Assembly (NCBI GenBank): GCA_030692355.1 | Contig: JAUYCF010000077.1 | Location: forward strand, 1 to 33,738 | Length of the DNA: 33,738 bases | DNA from: Thiobacillus sp. | GTDB lineage: Bacteria > Pseudomonadota > Gammaproteobacteria > Burkholderiales > Thiobacillaceae | Direction of reading: 5' to 3' | Part shown: positions 1 to 10,187 of the stretch, piece after piece | Numbering within the stretch: the first letter of the stretch is position 1 | Layout: each line of letters begins with the position of its first letter | Notes under the pieces: model-generated | The model's database searches: none | Told to the model about the DNA's origin: nothing | The model's input: the letters and a program-made list of their open reading frames with translations, nothing else | Made by a program: the position numbers and the translations under genes

Positions 1-90
<90 letters not shown>

Positions 91-160
91 GGCGGCGCGT
101 ATTGTAACCGAGCCGCGCAGTTTGCTGGACGAAAATTTCACACTCGGGCAGACTGTGGTC

Positions 161-1573
161 ATGCCCATTACAAGAAAGATGGCTGGTTTCGGGAGGGGTG
201 CCGCGCTTGCGTTGAGCCTGGTTCTGGCTGGCTGCAGCCAGCCGGTACCGCCGCCTGAAATCAGCGGCGAGTTGCGGGTCGGTGCGCGCAACAGCCCGGC
301 CACCTACTACGTCGCCCACAACGGCGAATCCGCCGGCTTCGAGCACGACTTGATCCAAGCCTTCAGTCAGTCGCAGAACTGGTCGCTCGAGTGGACGGAA
401 AAGTCCCGCCCCGAAGCGCTGTTCAAATTGCTCGACAGCCATCGTATCCACCTGGCGGCGGCAGCCCTGCCGCGTGCAGTCGTCAAGGATCGCCATCTGA
501 TTGCCGGGCCGGTGCTATTCGAAACCCCGGTCCATGTCGTGTACCGCACCAGCGACAAGGCGCCGCGCAGCATGGCGAACCTGTCGGGCAAGCGGCTGGC
601 GCTGATTACCGGTTCCGGGCACACCCCCATCCTGATGCGGCAGAAGCGCAAGCACCCCGGCCTCGCCTGGACGGCACTGGAGAATGTCTGGCCGGAGGAA
701 CTGCTCGCCCAATTACAAGCCGGCAAGTACGACGCGGTGGTCATCAACGGCATGGATTTCGACCTGATGCGCAATGCCTACCCAGAACTGGCCGTAGCAT
801 TCGACATCGGCGGCACGCAGAAAATCGTGTGGGCGCTGCCGCCCCGCAGTTCGCAGGCGATGCGCAATGCGCTGGCGCGCTTTGTCGAGCAGGCGCGCAA
901 GGACGGCACCATCAAGCGCATTTACGAGCGCTATTTCGGTCATGTCAGGCGACTGGACAGCAGCGACATCCTCGGCATCCTGCAGCGCCGTCCGCAACGG
1001 CTGCCCGAGCTGCGCCAACACTTTCACGAGGCGCAGACGCTCACCGGGATCGACTGGCGCCTGCTGGCCGCGATCGGCTATCAGGAGTCGCAGTGGAATG
1101 CCCTCGCCACCTCGCCGACCGGGGTGCGCGGCCTGATGATGCTGACCGGGCAAACCGCCGACCGCATGGGCATTTCCAACCGCCTCGACGCGCGCCAGAG
1201 CATCCTGGGCGGCGCGCGTTATCTGGCGCTGATGAAAGACAGCCTGCCCGCGCGCATTGCGGAACCCGACCGCACCTGGCTGGCGCTGGCCGCCTACAAC
1301 CAGGGATTGGGACATATGGAGGATGCTCGCCGCATCGCGCAGGCGCGCGGTGGCAGTCCGGACAGCTGGGCCGACGTGAAGGAAGCGCTGCCGTACCTGA
1401 GCCGCGGTACCTACTCGAAAGTGACGCGATACGGCTATGCCCGCGGCGGCGAAGCCCTGCATTTTGCCGAGAACATCCGCAACTATTACGACATCCTGCT
1501 GCGGCTGGAGTCCAAGTACGACCCGATGATCAATCTGGGGCGCAGCGAGGGAGGCCTGGCCGCGCCGGGCTGA
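161..1573 (+). CDS. mltF: Membrane-bound lytic murein transglycosylase F
   Basis: Outer-membrane lipoprotein that cleaves the MurNAc-GlcNAc bond of peptidoglycan to give 1,6-anhydro ends. The start chosen at ATG 161 gives a basic n-region, a hydrophobic stretch and the lipobox LVLAGC with the acylated Cys at about residue 25; ATG 179 would also keep the signal. Residues 35-275 form a periplasmic amino-acid-binding-like domain (RVGARNSPATYY start). Residues 290-460 form an SLT domain with GYQESQWN, where Glu near residue 309 is the expected catalytic acid, and AYNQGLGHM. At about 470 aa it has the usual family size. It is convergent with serS; a large palindrome lies between them. No strong ribosome binding site is seen before 161. 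Confidence 0.93.
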   Translation: MPITRKMAGFGRGAALALSLVLAGCSQPVPPPEISGELRVGARNSPATYYVAHNGESAGFEHDLIQAFSQSQNWSLEWTEKSRPEALFKLLDSHRIHLAAAALPRAVVKDRHLIAGPVLFETPVHVVYRTSDKAPRSMANLSGKRLALITGSGHTPILMRQKRKHPGLAWTALENVWPEELLAQLQAGKYDAVVINGMDFDLMRNAYPELAVAFDIGGTQKIVWALPPRSSQAMRNALARFVEQARKDGTIKRIYERYFGHVRRLDSSDILGILQRRPQRLPELRQHFHEAQTLTGIDWRLLAAIGYQESQWNALATSPTGVRGLMMLTGQTADRMGISNRLDARQSILGGARYLALMKDSLPARIAEPDRTWLALAAYNQGLGHMEDARRIAQARGGSPDSWADVKEALPYLSRGTYSKVTRYGYARGGEALHFAENIRNYYDILLRLESKYDPMINLGRSEGGLAAPG

Positions 1574-1588
1574 TCCGGTTTATTCCAT

Positions 1589-1724
1589 TTCGCGTTAGAA
1601 ACAGCAAGAAGTAGGGTGCACTCCGTGCACCGATTGATGCCCGAAGGTGCACGGAGTGCACCCTACCCAAAGCATCTTGCCCTAATGAACAATCTGAGTT
1701 AATTGTTGCCGTTTCTATTGCGAA
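1589..1724. repeat. Palindromic repeat element, copy 1 (nested inverted repeats)
   Basis: Two perfect 21-base arms (1611-1631 and 1646-1666, starting GTAGGGTGCACTCC) enclose a 14-base loop. The sequence GGGTAGGGTGCAC with its arms recurs near 14536 and 22982. On one side TAATGAACAATC (1683-1694) matches the terminal repeat of the 14.5-kb copy; the other terminal repeat is absent. A further outer pair of 22-base arms (1589-1610 and 1703-1724, about four mismatches) surrounds everything. It lies between the convergent mltF and serS and could also act as a bidirectional terminator. Confidence 0.8.
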
Positions 1725-1730
1725 TTTGAA

Positions 1731-3020
<1,290 letters not shown>

Positions 3021-3084
3021 TCAGATCAAAGGCAAAAAAAAGGATTGTCCGCGAAAGCCCGCATCGGGGTGTGTTTCTTCATGA

Positions 3085-3456
3085 CTATTTTGACTGCAAG
3101 GGCAGCACACGCAAACGCGTGCGGTTCGGGTCCACGGTCAGCAATGCGCCCTCTTCCAACTCGGTCTCCATCTGCTTCAGGGCGGCGACAAGCTGTTTGC
3201 CGATTACATCCGGGCTGACATCTTCAGCGCGGATTTGTACCACACTGGGTTTCTCGCCCTGAGTCGCGGCGAGGATCGCGCCGAAATCCAGATCGTGGGT
3301 CAGCACCACATAGCTGTTCATTCTGGCGTAGGCCATGATCTCCGAGTCCGGCGCATTCATCGCGCCAAGCGTTGACCAGTGCACCGCTTCGAAGCCGAAA
3401 CCCGCCAGCATCCCCGTCCAGCGTGGCGACAGGTTCATGTCGACAAGCAATTTCAT
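3085..3456 (-). CDS. DUF5615 PIN-like toxin
   Basis: A 123-aa protein of the DUF5615 family, a PIN-like fold believed to act as the RNase toxin of a toxin-antitoxin pair. The start MKLLVDMNLSPRW carries the first acidic residue, and THDLDFGAILA carries the next conserved acidic pair. ATG 3456 overlaps the stop of the upstream DUF433 gene as ATGA, which indicates translational coupling and decides the start. The target RNA cannot be told from sequence. The family assignment is firm; toxin activity is inferred from the family and from the pairing. Confidence 0.88.
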   Translation of the reverse strand: MKLLVDMNLSPRWTGMLAGFGFEAVHWSTLGAMNAPDSEIMAYARMNSYVVLTHDLDFGAILAATQGEKPSVVQIRAEDVSPDVIGKQLVAALKQMETELEEGALLTVDPNRTRLRVLPLQSK

Positions 3457-3683
3457 GCGCTGGCCAGCATGATCTCGCGTTCTTCGGCGCGCCATGCGGC
3501 ATACCGAAGCGCCTGCATGATGTCCTCGCGTTCCAGGTAGGGATAATCGGCGAGCACGTCATCGATGCTGTGCCCCGCGCCGATTTGCCCCACGACCATG
3601 CCGACCGTCACACGCATGCCGCGGATGCACGCCTTGCCGCCCATCACATCAGGCTGTTGGGTAATGCGATTCAGATGCCCCAT
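3453..3683 (-). CDS. DUF433 antitoxin
   Basis: A 76-aa DUF433 protein, the usual partner of DUF5615 toxins and a presumed DNA-binding antitoxin. It shows the family pattern of PDVMGGKACIRGMRVTVGMV, then DVLADYPYLEREDIMQALRYAAW. An AAGGAG ribosome binding site stands six bases before ATG 3683. The gene precedes the toxin and overlaps it by four bases, the standard order of the pair. A 14-base palindrome at 3712-3725, just upstream, could be its autoregulatory operator. Confidence 0.9.
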   Translation of the reverse strand: MGHLNRITQQPDVMGGKACIRGMRVTVGMVVGQIGAGHSIDDVLADYPYLEREDIMQALRYAAWRAEEREIMLASA

Positions 3684-3711
3684 GCTCCACTCCTTAATTG
3701 AAACGCGCCAT

Positions 3712-3725
3712 CGTCATCAATGACG
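3712..3725. promoter_or_regulatory. Putative operator of the DUF433/DUF5615 pair
   Basis: A perfect inverted repeat CGTCAT-CA-ATGACG lies about 30 bases upstream of the DUF433 start. Antitoxins of type II pairs usually repress their own promoter through such palindromes. No convincing -35/-10 pair was found around it, so the role is inferred from position only. Confidence 0.4.
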
Positions 3726-3757
3726 CCGACAAGGATAAAGTTTAATACGCTGCCGGT

Positions 3758-3781
3758 ATAGGGCGAGACCGCTCGCCCTAT
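3758..3781. terminator. Strong hairpin after the methyltransferase pseudogene
   Basis: Ten-base arms ATAGGGCGAG and CTCGCCCTAT enclose the tetraloop ACCG. It lies 25 bases past the stop of the decayed methyltransferase and before the DUF433 pair on the same strand. There is no T-run, so it may be a weak terminator or only a repeat relic. Confidence 0.4.
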
Positions 3782-3806
3782 GCCGAACTCGTCTGAAAGC
3801 CATGCA

Positions 3807-5896
3807 TCACGCCGCACTGTAGCTCCCGTCCGCGTGTTTTTGCGCCCGCGCCACCGCCTCCAGCGCGGCCAGCAGGCCGGGCAGGCTCTTGGCGAGACCG
3901 CGCTTGCCGGCGAAGCGCGCGGCGAGCGCTTCCACGCGGATGGGCACGCCTGCGTCCTTGAGCGCTTGCACCACCGCACCGAGCTGGCCAGGCAGATCGG
4001 TGGGCCAGGCCGGCCTGGCGGACGGCGCGGCCATCGCTGCGGCCTCGGGGAAATCCAGCTTTTGCGACGCGGCGGCAGGGGTGGATGCGGCATGCTGATA
4101 CGCCGGGCGCAGCCCCCGCAAGGAGGACGCCGCCAGACACTCACCCTGCGGGTGGTCTTGGCGCAGCCAGCGCACGGTGCCGTCGGCTTCCTCGCGGGCG
4201 CGTTCGGCGTTGAGCGCGACCAGGTGTTCGAGCAGTGTCGCGTCGTCCGGTTGGCCGGTCCAGCCGTAAGCCGCCCGCACGGCTTCGTCCAGTTCATCGT
4301 GCAGCTGCTTCAGCACGGAGACCAGCCCTTGTTCGTGGATGAGTTTGTCCCTGGCGGCGAGCGCTTCACCGCTGCGCAATTTGGCCAGCACGTTGTACAT
4401 CCCGGTCAGCGTCAGCGCCGGGTGCGCGGCCTGCTGGCGCTTGCGGTGGGCGTCGAGGTCTTCGGCCAGTTCGCAGATGCGGGCCTGCTGGTCGGGGGTG
4501 GCGACGGGGAAAGGGAAAGGCTCGAAGCAGCGGATCTTGACGTATACAGGATCGTTACCCACGCCAAGGTGACTGCCTGCCGCCAGCGCCCAGACGCCAT
4601 GCACGCGGCTGGACAGCACGCCGAGGGCATAGGCGTCGTCGAGCGCGAGACAAATCAGCTTGTTGTCCGGCGCAACGCCGGCGTGGAGAAACTGGAAAAT
4701 GCGATGCTTGGCGGTTTCGACAGTGGCGATATAGCGCGGCAGGCCGGCGAGCATTTTGCGCAATTCTGGGCGTGGCTTGCCGTGCAACCACCAGTGTTTT
4801 GCATAGCCTGCGCCGTCCTTGCTGTGCGCTTTGGCATCGCGTTCCGGCTTGACCCGATCAGCCAGCCGTTGCCAGACGGCGGAATATTTCTGGCCTAACT
4901 CAGGCTCGGACAGCCCCCATGTATCGATGAGCATGACGCCCCGCGGCCGGTCGGTCGGGTCGCGCCCATTGCGGTATTCGCGAACGATGGGCGGGTTGCC
5001 AAGGCTGGCGGCTTCATCCGGGGTGACGATGAATCCCGCGCCATGCAGCTTCAAGCCAGGCGAGCTGATTCCGCCATTGGCCTTCAATACCCCCGCTCCC
5101 GCAACATTCGCACCAATAGACAAGTCGGCATGAATCAGCCCGCTTTTCTCGGCGAGTTCGACCTTCACCTCGCCCTCTTCCCCCGACGATTCGCTCACCA
5201 CGCGCAGCAGGCGCCCCGCCCCGTCGCCCGGCGCGGCAACGGTCATCGCCATCCGCACGTTCGCGCCATCGGCGCTGTCGACCCAGGGGTGATCGGGAAT
5301 GGCGAAGGCGAGGTGGATGGATGTTTCCGTAGGGTGCGCCGTGCGCACCGTCGAGCGCGAATCGGTGCGCACGGGCGCACCCTGCCAATGCGGCCTCCAG
5401 CACGCGCCGGTTGAAGGTCTGGGTGAGGCTGTTGGTGGTGATGAAGCCGAAGCGGGCGATCTTGCCGGCGGCCAGCGGTTGCGCGGCGCAGTGCCACCAG
5501 AACATGACGAGGTCGGCGGATTCCGGCACCGCCGGATACGCGGCGCGCAGGGCTTCGACATAGCCGTCGCCCAACGCTTCACGTATCCGCTTGTTGCCGA
5601 TGAAAGCTTGCGGGTGCTGCGGTTTCAGCATTCCTCCCGAGATCGAAACTCTTCGCTTCGCAGATGAAGCGACCGCGATGGTAGGTGTCGATGAAGCGCG
5701 CCGTGCCCGCGCTTTCGCCATCGCGCGCATCGATGTAGCGCTCGTTGACATAGGCGTTGTGCCAGTCGTCGGCCTGCACCGGCTGGGGCCGCTCGACCCC
5801 GAGCAGATCGCACAGATCGTTGAAGAACAGGGGATAGTTGGCGCGTTCGCTGCCGTCCGCCCCGTTCCATTTGGCGATGAAGTCGTGCGGGGTCAT
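3807..5896 (-). pseudogene. Class I SAM-dependent DNA methyltransferase (MmeI/YeeA-like), degraded
   Basis: The N-terminus (5896 to about 5640) reads [20 protein letters not shown] through FICEAKSF, an N-terminal domain of large adenine-specific methylases. After that the frame changes and the protein resumes at [19 protein letters not shown], which in intact relatives directly follows the NPPF catalytic motif. The SAM-binding motif and NPPF itself are therefore deleted. The second fragment runs to [20 protein letters not shown] and is then broken by a GC-rich palindrome (5329-5384). The remaining C-terminal part ([20 protein letters not shown] to the stop at 3807) is in another frame. The long target-recognition half is well kept, so the decay may be recent. 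It cannot make an active methylase as read. Confidence 0.85.
5329..5384. repeat. GC-rich palindrome inserted in the methyltransferase gene
   Basis: Two arms of about 22 bases (left GTAGGGTGCGCCGTGCGCAC; right ending GGGCGCACCCTG) pair with few mismatches around a 12-base loop. It resembles the palindrome at 14650-14706 and is a cousin of the GTAGGGTGCACTCC family. The reading frame of the interrupted gene changes exactly here, so it is best read as an insertion. Confidence 0.75.
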
Positions 5897-5920
5897 GGTG
5901 CGGGTGGGGGCATGGGGAAT

Positions 5921-6250
5921 TCAGGCCGGCGGGTCATCCAGCAACCACGCCGGGATGTCGCGTTGGCTATGCAGCACGCGCCAGACATCGATGCTGTCCG
6001 TACTCTCGACATAGAAAATCAGATAGGGATAGTTTTTCAGCGGCCAGCTTCGCAATCCGGGCAGGTTCAGCTCCAGCGCGTAACGCATTGAACCCGTAGA
6101 AGGATGACGGGCGATGTGCGCGTACGCCTGTTCCAGCGCATCGACCAGACCGAGCGCCGCCTGCACCGCGTGTTCATCCAGGTACCAGGTGATAGCCTCG
6201 TCCACATCCCGCTTGGCAAGCGCACGCGGAATGACGGGCTTGATTTTCAC
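5921..6250 (-). CDS. parE: ParE/RelE-superfamily toxin
   Basis: A 109-aa toxin of the ParE branch of the RelE superfamily. ParE proteins poison DNA gyrase. The sequence shows the family landmarks: an N-terminal helical pair (AKRDVDEAITWYLDEHAVQAA), HPSTGSMRY, then LRSWPLKNYPYLIFYV and VWRVLHSQRDIPAWL. It starts at GTG 6250, overlapping the parD stop as GTGA, so it is translationally coupled to the antitoxin. Gyrase as target is inferred from the family and the ParD partner. Confidence 0.9.
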   Translation of the reverse strand: MKIKPVIPRALAKRDVDEAITWYLDEHAVQAALGLVDALEQAYAHIARHPSTGSMRYALELNLPGLRSWPLKNYPYLIFYVESTDSIDVWRVLHSQRDIPAWLLDDPPA

Positions 6251-6483
6251 CCGCCATGTCCGCCAACACGGCGGCGCAAGCCCTCGAAATACGCAGCGTC
6301 GGCCGGACCGGCCGGTGCGGAGGCTACGCCTTCAAGCAACAAACCACGCAAATGCTGGCGTTCCTGATCCGTGCGAATCAGCTCACGCACATACTCACTG
6401 CTGGTGCCGTAACCGCGCTGCGAGACCTGTTCGTCGACGAAGGCCTTGAGCGAATCGGGCAGGGAAATGTTCATCGTGCTCAT
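6247..6483 (-). CDS. parD: ParD antitoxin
   Basis: A 78-aa ribbon-helix-helix antitoxin. The N-terminus MSTMNISLPDSLKAFVDEQV is the DNA-binding beta strand plus helix, and GYGTSSEYVRELIR is the conserved second helix. The C-terminal tail (about residues 45-78) would wrap ParE. It is first in the operon and overlaps parE by four bases. A promoter-like element (TTGCCA, 17 bases, TAGCAT) lies directly upstream, so the start may be leaderless; the internal ATG at codon 4 is a second possible start. Confidence 0.92.
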   Translation of the reverse strand: MSTMNISLPDSLKAFVDEQVSQRGYGTSSEYVRELIRTDQERQHLRGLLLEGVASAPAGPADAAYFEGLRRRVGGHGG

Positions 6484-6489
6484 GGCTTG

Positions 6490-6518
6490 ATGCTAGGCAG
6501 TTTGGCAAATTTTGGCAA
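6490..6518 (-). promoter_or_regulatory. Putative parDE promoter
   Basis: On the minus strand TTGCCA (6518-6513) and TAGCAT (6495-6490) are separated by 17 bases. A direct repeat TTTGGCAA occurs twice here on the plus strand and covers the -35 region, a possible ParD operator. Transcription would begin at or next to ATG 6483. Confidence 0.45.
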
Positions 6519-6646
6519 GACGGCCGCCCGCGATTGGCCGTGTTCTATCGTGGGCAAGCCCGCTCCTGAGACATTCGCCGCCATTCACCCAGAGGGAGAA
6601 GCGCCAAACAACCCGTTATGCCCAACCTGATTTCTGGTCAAGCGGC

Positions 6647-9600
6647 TCAGGCCGCCTCGACCATCCCAACCGCCTCTTCCACATCCACCGCGACGATGCG
6701 CGACACGCCCGGCTCCTGCATGGTGACGCCGGCGAGGTGCTGGGCCATTTCCATGGTGACGCGATTGTGGGTGATGAAGAGGAACTGGGTGTGGTCGGAC
6801 ATCGCCTTGACCAGCTTGCAGTAGCGCTCGGTGTTGGCGTCGTCGAGCGGCGCGTCGACCTCGTCGAGCAGGCAGAACGGCGCCGGGTTGAGCTTGAACA
6901 TGGCGAACACCAGCGACAGCGCGGTGAGGGTTTTCTCGCCGCCGGACAGCAGGTGGATGGAGGCGTTCTTCTTGCCGGGCGGCTGGGCGAACACCTGCAC
7001 CCCGGCGTCGAGCAGTTCGTCGCCGGTGAGGATCAGCCGCGCCTGGCCGCCGCCGAACAGTTTCGGGAACAGCTCGCCCATGTGCTGGTTCACGGTGTCG
7101 AAGGTTTCCTTCAGGCGCGTGCGCGATTCCTGGTCGATGCGGCGGATCGCGTCTTCCAGCGTGGTGACGGCTTCCAGCAGATCGGCGCATTGCGCGGCGA
7201 GGTAATCCGAACGCTCCTGCGCCTGGGTGAGTTCGTCCAGCGCGGCGAGATTAACCGCGCCCAGCGCGGCGATCCCGGTCTGCAGGCGGTTGATTTCGGC
7301 CTGCAACTGCGATGGCTTGGGGCTGTCGGCCAGGCCGGTTTCGAGGCTGGCTTCGTCGGCTGCCGCTTCGCGCAGCTGCAGCTCGAACTGCGACTGCATC
7401 AGCATGGCTTCCTGGTCCTTGAGCTTCAGCTGCTCGATGGTGCGGCGCAGCGGATCGAGCCCCTGCTCACAGGCCAGGCGCGCCTCGTCGTGGCTTCTTA
7501 ATTGCGCGGTCAGGCCTTCCAGCGCGTCGCGCGCGGCGGCCAGTGCGGTTTCGGCCTCGGTGCGCGCGGTGAGTGCCGCCTGCAGTTCGGCGTCGAGCGC
7601 GTCGGCCGGCAGGCGGCCCAGTTCGTCGCGTGCCTGGGCGAGGCGAGTTTCGTCATCGGCGATTTCCTGGTCGATGCGCGCCAGGGTGTCGCCGAGTTCC
7701 CTGATCTTGTTGCTGCAGGTGGTGAGTGCGAAGCCGGCCTCCTGGTGCCGTCGCTCCGCGGCGCGCTGCAGTTCGCGTGCCTCGAACACGGCGCGGTCGG
7801 CCTGGTCGCGCTGCTGGCGCGCGGCGTACAGCGCCTCGCGGGCGTCGTCGCCCTGGCTGCGGTACTCCTTGAGGCGGTTCTCCAGCATTTCCAGGGTGGC
7901 GTGCTCGCTGGTCTGCTGATGGATGACCTCCTCCAGTTCCTGCGCGATCTGCGTCGCCCGGCTTTGCACCCGTTCCACCGCCTGCTGCAGGCGCAACAGC
8001 TCCATCTGCGCGGTGTGGTGGCGGCTCTGCGTCTGGGCGGTCTGCGCGCGCAGCGCCTGGACTTCGCGCTGGCGTTCCAGGTAGCGCTGCTGCGTCTCGG
8101 CGTAGGCGGCTTCGAGCTGCGCCACCTCGTCGCGCAGGCGCATGGCATCGCTGGCCAATCGTTCGAGTTCGCGCCCGCGCGCGAGGATGCCTTCGACCGC
8201 GGTGTGCGGGCCGTGAAAGGTGACGCTGTGGCGGGTGAACAGGTGGCCCTGCGGGGTGACGGCGTATTCGCCGGCTTGCAGGCTGGCGCAGCGGGCGCGC
8301 GCGGCCTCCGCGTCGTCGGCCCAGTACACATTGGCGAGCCAGTCGGTGAGCGCTGCGTGGACCGCCCCATCGTCGCTGGCGATTTTGCTGGCCAGGCCTT
8401 CCGCTGCGGCCGGCGCCGCAATGCCATCCCCGGCCCACAGTGTGAGCCGCGCCGGCGGCGCATCGGTGAACCACTCGGGGGCAGCATCGGCGGCCACCGC
8501 CTGCAGGCGTTCACGCAGCACCGCTTCGACCGCGGCTTCCCAGCCGGGGGCGACGCGCAGCTTTTCCCACAGGCGCGGTGCGGCATCCAGGCCGCGGCTA
8601 CGCAGCCAGGCACCGAGCTTCTCGTCGGCTTTCAGACTTTCCTGCAGCTTTTTCAGCGCGGCGAGTTCGGCTTCAGTCTGGTGCAGCGCCTTACGGGCGG
8701 CTTCGAGTTCACGCGTGTGCTGGGTGCGGGCGGCGTCGAGTTCGGGCAGCGCGGTCTCGGCTTCCTTGAGTCCGGATTGCGCAGCCGCCAGCGTCTGCGC
8801 CAGTTCCTCGGCCTCGACCTGCTTCTGCGCCAGACCCGCGGTATCGGTGCGCGGCAGCTGCGCCTGTTCCTGGGCGAGCCGGCGCTGGCGCGCGTCCAGC
8901 TGTTCGAGCTGGCGTTTGGTGTGGCCGAGGCTGTTTTCGTCGACCTGGCGCGATTGATCCAGTTGGGAGACCACGCGCTGCGCCTCACCCACCGCCTGCT
9001 GCGCCTCACGCAACGCGGCTTCCTTCTGCGGCAGGGTGCTGTCGGTAGCCTGGCGCGCGGCGGCTTCGGCCTCCATCAACACCGCCTCCAAGCCGGGCTG
9101 CTGCGCGTTCACCTCGTTCAGTGCCTCCTGCGTGGACGCGCGGCGCGCCTGCTGCGATTCCATGCGTGCGGTGAGATCCTGCACCTGGCGATACAGCCGG
9201 TCACGGGTGGCGTTCTGGTGCGCCATGGTCTGCTCGATGCGCGCGACTTCGGACTGCGCCTGGTAATACGTCGCCTGCGTGGTGTTGAGCGTGTCCTGCC
9301 CGGCAAACTGGGTCTGGCGCGCGATTTCCAGTTCGGACTCGACATGGCGCAGCCGCGCGATTTCGGCTTCCAGCCGGTTCTGTGCCTCGACCAGATCCTT
9401 GTCGATGCGCGCGCGCTGCTGGGCGGCGTCGTGCTTGCGGGCGAACCACAGGCGATGCTGGGAAAATGTCAGGTCGGCCTGCAACTGCTTGTAGTGCTGG
9501 GCGACTTCGGCCTGCGCGGCGAGCTTCTCGACCTGGGTCTTGAGTTCGCGCTGGATGTCCTCGACGCGGTTCATGTTGTCGCGCGCATCCTTCAGCCGGG

Positions 9601-10144
9601 ATTCGGTTTCCTTGCGGCGTTCCTTGTACTTGGACACGCCGGCGGCTTCTTCCAGGTAGCCGCGCAGTTCTTCCGGTTTCGCCTCGATCAGGCGCGAAAT
9701 CATGCCCTGCTCGATGATGGCGTAGGCGCGCGCGCCAACCCCGGTGCCGAGGAACAGGTCGGCAACATCGCGCCGCCGCACCCGCATGTTGTTGATGTAA
9801 TACGTGGAATCGCCGCTGCGGTCGAGCACGCGCTTGACCGAGATCTCGGCGTATTGTGACCACTGGCCGGCGGCGCGCCCGAGCTCGTTGTCGAACGCCA
9901 GTTCGACCGAGGCGCGCGAGGCCGGCTTCCTGGTGCCTGAACCGTTGAAGATCACGTCCTGCATGGTTTCGCCGCGCAGCTGCTTGGCCGACGATTCGCC
10001 GAGCACCCAGCGCACCGCGTCGATCACGTTCGACTTGCCGCAGCCGTTCGGCCCCACCACGCCGGTCAGCTGCGCGGGAACGGGAATGACGGTGGGATCG
10101 ACGAAACTCTTGAACCCGGCAAGTTTGATGTGGGTTAAACGCAA
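6647..10144 (-). CDS. smc: Chromosome segregation protein SMC
   Basis: Condensin ATPase that loops and compacts the chromosome, normally with ScpA and ScpB. The TTG at 10144 gives LRLTHIKLAGFKSFVDPT, the family's usual beginning, and 1165 aa; ATG 10189 would add 15 unusual residues. Walker A GPNGCGKSN lies at about residues 31-39. Two coiled-coil arms (about 165-480 and 660-1000) flank a hinge near 500-650. The signature LSGGEKTL is at about 1066 and Walker B FCLLDEVDAPLDD at about 1090. AAGG ten bases before the TTG can serve as the ribosome binding site. It is divergent from queF. No scpA or scpB is in the window. Confidence 0.97.
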   Translation of the reverse strand: MRLTHIKLAGFKSFVDPTVIPVPAQLTGVVGPNGCGKSNVIDAVRWVLGESSAKQLRGETMQDVIFNGSGTRKPASRASVELAFDNELGRAAGQWSQYAEISVKRVLDRSGDSTYYINNMRVRRRDVADLFLGTGVGARAYAIIEQGMISRLIEAKPEELRGYLEEAAGVSKYKERRKETESRLKDARDNMNRVEDIQRELKTQVEKLAAQAEVAQHYKQLQADLTFSQHRLWFARKHDAAQQRARIDKDLVEAQNRLEAEIARLRHVESELEIARQTQFAGQDTLNTTQATYYQAQSEVARIEQTMAHQNATRDRLYRQVQDLTARMESQQARRASTQEALNEVNAQQPGLEAVLMEAEAAARQATDSTLPQKEAALREAQQAVGEAQRVVSQLDQSRQVDENSLGHTKRQLEQLDARQRRLAQEQAQLPRTDTAGLAQKQVEAEELAQTLAAAQSGLKEAETALPELDAARTQHTRELEAARKALHQTEAELAALKKLQESLKADEKLGAWLRSRGLDAAPRLWEKLRVAPGWEAAVEAVLRERLQAVAADAAPEWFTDAPPARLTLWAGDGIAAPAAAEGLASKIASDDGAVHAALTDWLANVYWADDAEAARARCASLQAGEYAVTPQGHLFTRHSVTFHGPHTAVEGILARGRELERLASDAMRLRDEVAQLEAAYAETQQRYLERQREVQALRAQTAQTQSRHHTAQMELLRLQQAVERVQSRATQIAQELEEVIHQQTSEHATLEMLENRLKEYRSQGDDAREALYAARQQRDQADRAVFEARELQRAAERRHQEAGFALTTCSNKIRELGDTLARIDQEIADDETRLAQARDELGRLPADALDAELQAALTARTEAETALAAARDALEGLTAQLRSHDEARLACEQGLDPLRRTIEQLKLKDQEAMLMQSQFELQLREAAADEASLETGLADSPKPSQLQAEINRLQTGIAALGAVNLAALDELTQAQERSDYLAAQCADLLEAVTTLEDAIRRIDQESRTRLKETFDTVNQHMGELFPKLFGGGQARLILTGDELLDAGVQVFAQPPGKKNASIHLLSGGEKTLTALSLVFAMFKLNPAPFCLLDEVDAPLDDANTERYCKLVKAMSDHTQFLFITHNRVTMEMAQHLAGVTMQEPGVSRIVAVDVEEAVGMVEAA

Positions 10145-10170
10145 GACAGCGGAACCTTGGGTTTTATAAT
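10143..10170 (+). promoter_or_regulatory. Putative queF promoter
   Basis: A perfect TATAAT (10165-10170) is preceded, after a 16-base spacer, by the weak -35 AAGACA (10143-10148). Transcription would begin near 10177, about 56 bases before the queF ATG. The smc start codon lies within the -35 region on the other strand. Confidence 0.5.
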
Positions 10171-10187
10171 GGGGTTTCCAAACGCCC

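Noticed and set aside
391-1614. A 407-codon plus-strand frame overlapping mltF
   Set aside because: Its Arg/Pro/Ala-rich sequence shows no domain, and the mltF frame has signal, lipobox and catalytic motifs.
1611-1666. CRISPR-like repeat
   Set aside because: The palindrome recurs as scattered single copies, without regular spacers or cas genes.
7502-9859. A 785-codon open frame on the plus strand opposite smc
   Set aside because: It is antisense to the coiled-coil part of smc and rich in Leu, Gly, Gln and Arg, as expected of a shadow frame in high-GC DNA. The smc frame has clear domain motifs.
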